From assembly GCA_932521035.1 (NCBI GenBank), contig OW051496.1, positions 806,001 to 870,000 of the forward strand: 64,000 nucleotides of DNA, in the 5' to 3' direction. This DNA comes from Oscheius dolichura (Eukaryota; Nematoda; Chromadorea; Rhabditida; Rhabditidae). The notes below the pieces were generated by a model that saw nothing but the letters and a program-made list of their open reading frames with translations, was not told the origin of the DNA and made no database searches. Position numbers and translations under genes: made by a program. Positions 57,431 through 64,000 of the stretch are shown piece after piece (positions within the stretch are counted from its first letter, which is position 1; every line of letters begins with the position of its first letter).

Positions 57431-58540
57431 ATAAAAACTATTCGGATGGCAGAACTAACGCCAGTTTTTTGTTTGGTGTTTCTTTTTCTTTCTATCCAGG
57501 GAAAGGGTGAAGAGGAAGAAGGAAGCTGAAGAACGAACGAGGAACAAAAAGAATAGAAATTAGTTTTTTTTTCAGTTTTATGAGATTCTTATATAAAACT
57601 TTCTCTTTTTACAAGTAATGTCGCTTTATAAAACAAAAGTTTTCCTCCAATGTATCGTCTTCCCTCCGTTTCCCAGCCATGACACAGCACAGCTGTATTT
57701 CCCCCCGTCTGCCTTTCTCTTTTCTCCAAAAGAGGGTTAGCGTAACGAGACGCAGAGGAGACACACAGCGACGAGCAAACAACACACAGCCGGGTTGTCA
57801 ATTGCCCGCTGTTCCAAACGGCAAAACTGCCTCCAGTGGTCATTTTTTGTCCTTTTCATTTATTGCATTTCTCCCTTTATTTCGATAATTTCGCTGTAGT
57901 AGAATTGGTTAAAATTGAATCTTCTTATAATGGAATAGAAACATTTGGCGACGTTTGCCCTAGCCTGACCCCAGTTGCTATTTCTTGCCGCGCGAAATTG
58001 ACCGGACAACCGACCAGCTGGCTTGGGAAGGTTTCTGTTAGCCTACTTTCAATGTTTAGCTGCGATTTTATTGATTCTTTGTTTCGGGAAAATTACGAAT
58101 TTCGTATGTTTACATTCTTTTGCCACCATTACGAGCATACAATCGTAAATAAATGAATGCTCGACTCATTTTGAATCCAAGCTGATCTTTACTGATTGTT
58201 ATGATCACTTGTACTGTTTATTTTTCATAAAATCAAGGTTTTTTTAATTTTTGGTTTTATAAAAAATATTTATTTCATTAATTTGGACTAATCAACATTC
58301 GCTATATGCTGATACATCGAAAAAGCATCAATTTCGCTATTTTCAAAATTGAAAAAGATCAGTTTTAAGATATTTTACACTTTAGCTTCATCCTAACCAA
58401 GAATTCTCGCTTTTTTTGTTTTAATTTGGCTATTTATGACATTAATTTCTGCAATTTACGTTCAGAAGCCAGAAAGACAGAATTCGTAAAAGATCGCCAA
58501 GCTTTTTTTGCCTGTTAGTGACCTCCAGCCCTTATCAGAC
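57431..58540. other. Intergenic, no supported gene
   Basis: Contains the second UGT-tail shred near 57650-57720. Otherwise AT-rich sequence with only spurious ORFs. Confidence 0.5.
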
Positions 58541-59770
58541 GACGCCTATTGACCATTGGATCACTTCTACTGTTCCTTCTCGCCCAAATTCGAGATTTCT
58601 TCAAATTTTGTTTCACGAAAAGGACTTATATTGCCAATTTGAGCTGTTGAACCCTCGATTACCGACGTGTAGTCAGATAAGACTAATCAATGCCTCATTT
58701 TACAGCGAAAACCTTGATTTTGACGTTCTCTAGACCTTGTTGTCATCTACAGCCGAGAATTATTGAGACTATTCAGTTTTTGCTTTAAAGAAATAATCTA
58801 TACCCTCCATCGCTGTTGTTTACATTCCTTCGTTTGTTTATCTTCTCTCACAAACAACAGAATAACGTTTTTTTAGCTTCTAGTCAAATACAAGCTGACC
58901 ATTCATGGCCTTTATGGACTACAATCACCATTTCCATTGATTAAAGTTCTCCAAATTGGGCGTCCTAATTATTTTCCGGGCGCTGAATCATTTTTCTTCG
59001 TATTCTCGCCCAAATTTACGGGATTTCTTCCATTTTTGTTTTACGAGACGGATTTATTGAATCAATTTGGGGTGTTCAACATTGCCTCCGTATTTTCGTA
59101 AACCAGAGCTTTATTTTACAGTACAAAGCTTGATATTGACGTTTTCTAGTCTCTGTCTTCATTTTCCTCAAGAATTCCGTTTTCTTTTCGCTTCGTGGAA
59201 ACAATTTATTCGGCTAATTTGAACTGTTCCTCATTCATACGGACTAAAAACGCCTCTATCTCAAATATATCGTTTTCCAGACGACTTCTACCCTTTATTC
59301 TCACCTACCCCAGAAATTCTCAGTTTTTTTCTTCAAAACACCTATTTATTGCATCAATTTGAACTGTTTGACACTAGTGCGCCGCTACAAACGAGAAAAA
59401 CCTCTGAAAAAAATTCTGTTTCACGAAAACTATTTATAGAATCAATTTGAGGCGTTGAACATTGTTCATCACTCACAACTTGTCAGAATTTTATTTTACA
59501 GTAGAAAATTTGATAGGGTGATTGGCGTTTTCTAGTCTGTCTTCATTTTCACCATGAATTTCTTTTTTGGCTTCATGGAAACGATTTATTCGGCTAATTT
59601 GAGGGCTTCCTTACTTGATTCATCTAGAGCTTGTCCTCGACGATTTCTACCACATACCCCAAGGATTTTTTTCTTTCAAGAAACCTATTTATATTTCACC
59701 AATTTGAACTTTAGACACTATACAGCATTTTCCAAGGATACTCGATAATAAATCAATTAGCGTTTTCTAA
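58541..59770. repeat. Degenerate tandem repeat array
   Basis: Phrases such as CAATTTGAACTGTT...AACA, TTTTACAGTA...TTGAT and GACGTTTTCTAGTCT...TCTTCATTTTC recur in the same order near 58640-58750, 59060-59170 and 59440-59560, with extra partial units between. Period about 400 bases with a half-period of about 200. Strongly diverged. No gene. Confidence 0.65.
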
Positions 59771-60064
59771 AAATTACTAATCAAGAAGAGCGCCTTTCTA
59801 CCCCCAGGAAGAAGACTGCAAAAACAGCTGTCAATCTTCACTTATCGCTTTTTTTTGCGGCCGCTTCTAGAGACGTGTGTTCCCTTTTTCCCTCGCGTCG
59901 CATTTTATAGACAATAGCTTTTTATCGTTTCGCTGGGAATATATATTCTTCTTTGCTAACATCCTTCACTATCATTTCTTTCACATCCAAAACTTCAAAT
60001 TATAAATGTTTTCAGGGTCAAATAAAGTTCTGGTCAGTGTGAGAATTATAATTGACTGATTCAA

Positions 60065-63000
60065 ATGCCAATGCGAGCTAATGAAGAGTAAGCTTCATTC
60101 CCCCCTCTTTATTATTCCTTCCAATTTCAGTTTGAGCGTCAAAATCTCCAAGAGTTCGGGAAAATTATCGGCTTATATTCTGTGGCTGGGATGTGAAGGA
60201 AGATGGAAATTTTGGAGGATCTACGGGAAGGAATACAATCACAGGGATAATGACGACAAGGAAAAGATGGACCACCTCTATAAGGTCGGTTTTCCCGCTT
60301 CTTTTCCGCACCGCTGCACCCGTAAAATCTCGGCAGTAAATCCACTTTTCCTTCAATGCCGTGTGGGTTGCCATATTTTTGAACGGCCGAGATTATACGG
60401 GTGCGGTCGCACTAGAACAAGATTGCTGCATCAAAATTAGAAGAAAAAGATTAAAAATTGATTTATTTCGTTTAAAATCACTTTGTAAAAAAAAAATACC
60501 TATTTTTTTCAGTCCCTTACCCCAAAAGACGTTGAACACTACAAGACCCTCGAGAAGAGTAACATAAACTCGGAAAAGGAAAAATTGAACCGCAGGACCA
60601 AATCTAACAGTGTCTGGCGAGCTGCCGCACACAAGAATGCCGATAGACATCATCAAGTCCATATGGAACACAAACGATATGTGGAATTGGAGCGACTCCG
60701 CAAAGGGACTCATGTCCCGGCGAAACCCAAGAGGGTAGACGAGCCCAATGTAAGTTATGAAGGCTTAGAGTCAAATACGGGACATTTTCAGACAAATATG
60801 ATCCAAGATTTAGAAGTATTTTGTAAAAAAACGGTGGATCGGATCGCTGATGACTTGATCCTGCTCGATGGCCTTCATGGTAAGCCAAATTTTTCGATTG
60901 CAAGCAATTTTAAAACAGCAGCGGGTCTTGAAGAGATCGTAAACAGTATAATTTTTCGTCTCGGGACCTCTTTATATTTTTCCACTTCTATCATTTGTCA
61001 TTTCTATTTTTCAGAACAGATCTACTCTGAGCCGATGATGTTCGTCGGCGCCTCCACGAGCTACTTCAACTTTGACAAGATAAACGGGGACATGTACCCG
61101 CTGCCGCTAGAGATGTCCACGATCGTATTCAATCTGAAGGAAGGAATAAAAAGTGTGGACACGGTGGATTTCAACCTGGATCCGTTGGTCGTCCTGCAAC
61201 CTCAAAGCGAGGAAGCTCTTGAAAAAGTCCGAGAGAAGATAAACAGCGAAGGTAATTTCGTTTCATTTTGCCTTTATTGTCGAATGCTAGCTTGATGAGG
61301 TGTTAGACCACGTATAAAATCTATAACATCCATTGTAGCAATTTATCGAGGGTCACAGGGGGATTTAGACGTGCCGTATTCACCAAAAGCTTACTAAAAT
61401 TATAAATTTCAACTGTTTCTTTTATACATTTTGAAAAATATTACTAAAAAGGTGCGACAATGGGAACATAACCTGCGAAATTGTCGAGAAAATGGAAAAA
61501 TTAACTCATAGACGGCCCAGAGAGGATAATGTTTCACCACGGTCTTATTATGGAACCCTAACTTTCTTTTGTGATGAATATCTTTTATTTATCTCCAGTT
61601 TATTGGTAAAATAGTCCAAAACCTTCTACAGGCTGTAAGCAGAAGAGAAATTTTTCAATGTATTAGTCCTTGTTTATAACTTCAACCTACTTTTGTCATT
61701 TGCTAACACTCGTAGTGATCAATTTTCAAGATCAAAGAGTAAAGTGAAAAAAAAACGGTGGCACTTATGTGTTAGTAAAATATAATGTTGCAGTTGGTGT
61801 TTATAATCCCCTCCAAAGTTTCTGCAGTAATGAATCGATCGGAAAAACTTTATCCACGTTCTGTAGCAATAGCAACATTCTATAATCCACGGGGTTAGGG
61901 TTACTCTAGTTAAAAAACAATATTTATAATGTATAACCGCCCTTTATAATTTCAAATTTGCCGCCTCTTGTTACTTGGTATTTACGCCTCTTGTTCATGC
62001 CAATTTTCAGCCCGCTACGCCGGTATCCCGCTCCAGAACGCCGCTATCTACACCGAAGATGACATGGCCGAGCAGTGGAATCGCTTCAAGAAAAGTTATG
62101 AGAGCGCCGGAAGAAGGCCGCGACTTCTCTGTGAGAAACGAGTCCTCAACCAAGTGAAAAGCACTCTCCGTCTTCTAGCCGCCGCTGCCAAGGATCTCGA
62201 CTATTTCAATGGTAAATTGTAGCTCTAAAAACTCCTAAATATAATGATTTTTCAGCTGAAGTAGGGAGAATGGTCCCTATCGAAACCCTAGCCGTGGCCA
62301 TGGAAAAAACCTCCGGAGTCGGGATTTCTTATGAAGATGTCCACCAGTGGTTCGAGGTAGGCTATGTTTCATCTTGGCCTTTTATTGATCATTTCATTAT
62401 TTCGAACAGTAAATCACTAATGCCTTTGTTCAGAAATATCTTGTTCCTCGTGGGTCCCGCCACTACTGCCCCAAAATCCACGAGAGGATCGACGACCCAG
62501 CCATCCGAGTTATGTGCCAAGAGGCCCGAGGAGCGATGGCCCTGTGAGTCTCTTTTTCCCTTATTTTGTTTCAAATTTTCCATTTATATTTATAATTTCC
62601 CGCGCTCTTTTACTGATATTTCACTACATCGAACAAAACTTCTTTAGGCACAGTCTCTTTGAACTCCTGAACGAGTTCAGGATCCTCGGCTTCCACGAGA
62701 TCTACCAAGTAGATAAGCACAACCTTTGTGACCTCTACAGAGGGAAGACGACCCGGATGGAAGAACGCTTCCACGTACCCCAACGGTTGGTTCATTTTGG
62801 AGAAATGGTTCTACGGGGAAAAGAGGGATTACTGTAATAGGAACTCACCGAGCGGTTACAATTTTTTAGGGTTAATTTCGCAAAATTTGAAATTTTCGGC
62901 AAGCAAGAGTCAGCGATTGAGAAGAAATTAGCTACCAAATTAAATAACTACCCTAGAACGTTAAAAAAAATGGAAATTTTCACTTTAGCGCCGGCGCGTA

Positions 63001-64000
63001 CTTACTTTCTATGGTAAATTCAAACAGCTGGACAATTGCGAATTGCATTTTTAACATCTGTTTATCATTTTTAATGCCGTTGACTGCGTTTTTTCCTGTC
63101 AAAATGTGAAATTAGAGGTGTTTGAACCGTGTAACGTCCGCCAATTGGTTTTATAGAGCCTACCAAATTAAATAATCACCGTAAAACTTTCAAGATGAAT
63201 ATTTTTTTTTGTATCGGTGACACCTTTTTCAAGGATTACGGTATTTCCTGGTACAAAAACTGCTTTCAGGGATCGGTACCTGGACCCGTCAGTGGTTCCA
63301 AGAACTGGGCTAGTCAATGGCTTCACCATTGTCCCCAATGAGGAGGAGGAAGACGACATTGACCCTGAAGCCTTGGGGAGGATAATTAGCGAGTTCCACC
63401 CCCGCTCTTCTCGAGGTATGTTTCGATTATTCCATAAAAATAGAACTGCTGGCCTCCAAATTATTGACAGAAGTTTATCCAAATCCAAAATTTCAGATGA
63501 CCACGAGCCGATGTCAGATAGTGACGACGACGCGCTTCCCATATTCGGTCGCTTCAGTCCCACTGCTCCTTCTTTCTTCTCTGCGGGACCCTCGAGATCC
63601 CCGGAATCGCCTCACAAGCCTCCTAGGGATAGCGGCTTCGGGCGCCACAGTCCCCGGAATTGGGCTCGTCATCCCGCCTGGGAGAATCAGTATGAACCGC
63701 GGCAGGAGCCCCGCCAGGAGTCCCGGCACGGCGATCCTCGAGGAGGAAGAGGCAGCTCTCAGTACAATGCTCCTCGTGGAAGAGGATCCAGCCCTCCAAG
63801 AAGTCAGGACTACCCCGGAAGGAATGGACCCCGAGAGGATCATCGCCAGTGTTATGGCCGAGATCCCCGGGATGGCGACTACCTGGCCCAGAACCTTCAT
63901 CACGTTCTGTCGAATTCGGACGATGAGATGGAAAGGAGCTCGCTGGCTGATCCTCCCAGGCCCCGCCGGGGACCCGCCCAGCCGAGATGGGCCTCTCCTC
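60065..64000 (+). CDS. mael: Maelstrom-type protein (HMG-like region + MAEL domain + RG-rich tail), 3' end off window
   Basis: Germline piRNA-pathway protein family. Starts MPMRANEDLSVKISKSSGKL (ATG 60065, exon 1 to 60087). Residues ~20-110 resemble a divergent HMG box (SAYILWLG, SLTPKDVEHYKTLEKS, many basic residues). The MAEL domain follows: YPLPLEMSTIVFNLKEGIKS (conserved Glu), AGIPLQNAAIY, RRPRLLCEKRVLNQVKSTLR (conserved Cys), MVPIETLAVAMEK and YLVPRGSRHYCPKIHERIDD, then AIRVMCQEARGAMALHSLFE. Glu, Cys, His and Cys correspond to the ECHC zinc site of animal MAEL; human MAEL aligns with the same spacing. A late exon (63272 on) gives VPRTGLVNGFTIVPNEEEED. The last exon (63498 to the edge) is disordered with RG and SP motifs (PRGGRGSSQYNAPRGRGSS). 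The exon joins were read by motif; the tail continues past 64000. A MITE sits in an early intron. Confidence 0.85.
60313..60407. mobile_element. MITE family A, copy 4, in Maelstrom intron
   Basis: Left end GCACCCGTAAAATCTCGGCA, right end GGCCGAGATTATACGGGTGC, inverted; about 95 bases. Confidence 0.8.

Noticed and set aside
1-64000. Search for rRNA, CRISPR, bacterial or phage operons
   Set aside because: None seen; intron structure and gene content are those of an animal nuclear genome.

Overview
The window is nuclear DNA of a small invertebrate, most probably a nematode. Genes are split by many short introns (about 30-60 bases) with GT...TTTTCAG borders. The gene families are those typical of roundworms: an F-box protein of the FBXB/FBA_2 type, gustatory-like chemoreceptors ending in the TYxxxxxQF signature, a UDP-glycosyltransferase, a secreted C-type lectin and an EB/lustrin-like cysteine-rich protein. 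No bacterial operons, rRNA genes or CRISPR arrays are visible. The species cannot be named from sequence alone.

Left part (1-27 kb, nearly all on the minus strand): two tandem gustatory-type receptors (one running off the left edge, one complete at 399 residues); a plus-strand PH-domain protein convergent with a secreted histidine-rich peptide; then three cell-biology genes head to tail, VPS41 (HOPS), UVRAG (class III PI3-kinase complex II) and Nup62 (central channel nucleoporin). VPS41 and UVRAG both serve late endosome/lysosome and autophagosome traffic. The 190-base gap between the Nup62 stop and the UVRAG start is operon-like.

Middle part (27-51 kb): an F-box gene, then a repeat-rich region with tRNA-derived SINEs, several MITE families, long inverted repeats and an AT-rich island with virus- or Polinton-like small ORFs. 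Embedded here are three paralogues of an unusual architecture. One is an intact kinase-Kelch fusion, one a decayed and truncated pseudokinase-Kelch copy, and one a kinase-less coiled-coil-Kelch protein. A C-type lectin and an EB-repeat protein lie between them.

Right part (51-64 kb, plus strand): a complete 528-residue UDP-glycosyltransferase in 12 exons, decayed duplicates of its 3' end, a degenerate tandem repeat array, and a Maelstrom-type piRNA-pathway protein (HMG-like region, MAEL domain, RG-rich tail) that continues past the right edge.

A 16-base motif, GCTGTCTAACTGTGGC, occurs about 22 times. It is found only in introns and flanks of the left and right gene blocks and is absent from the repeat-rich middle. 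Gene models were spliced by eye. Those whose exon lengths were added up (GR-like receptor, PH protein, secreted peptide, F-box, Kelch, lectin, UGT) sum to whole codons without internal stops; the others are outlined by span.
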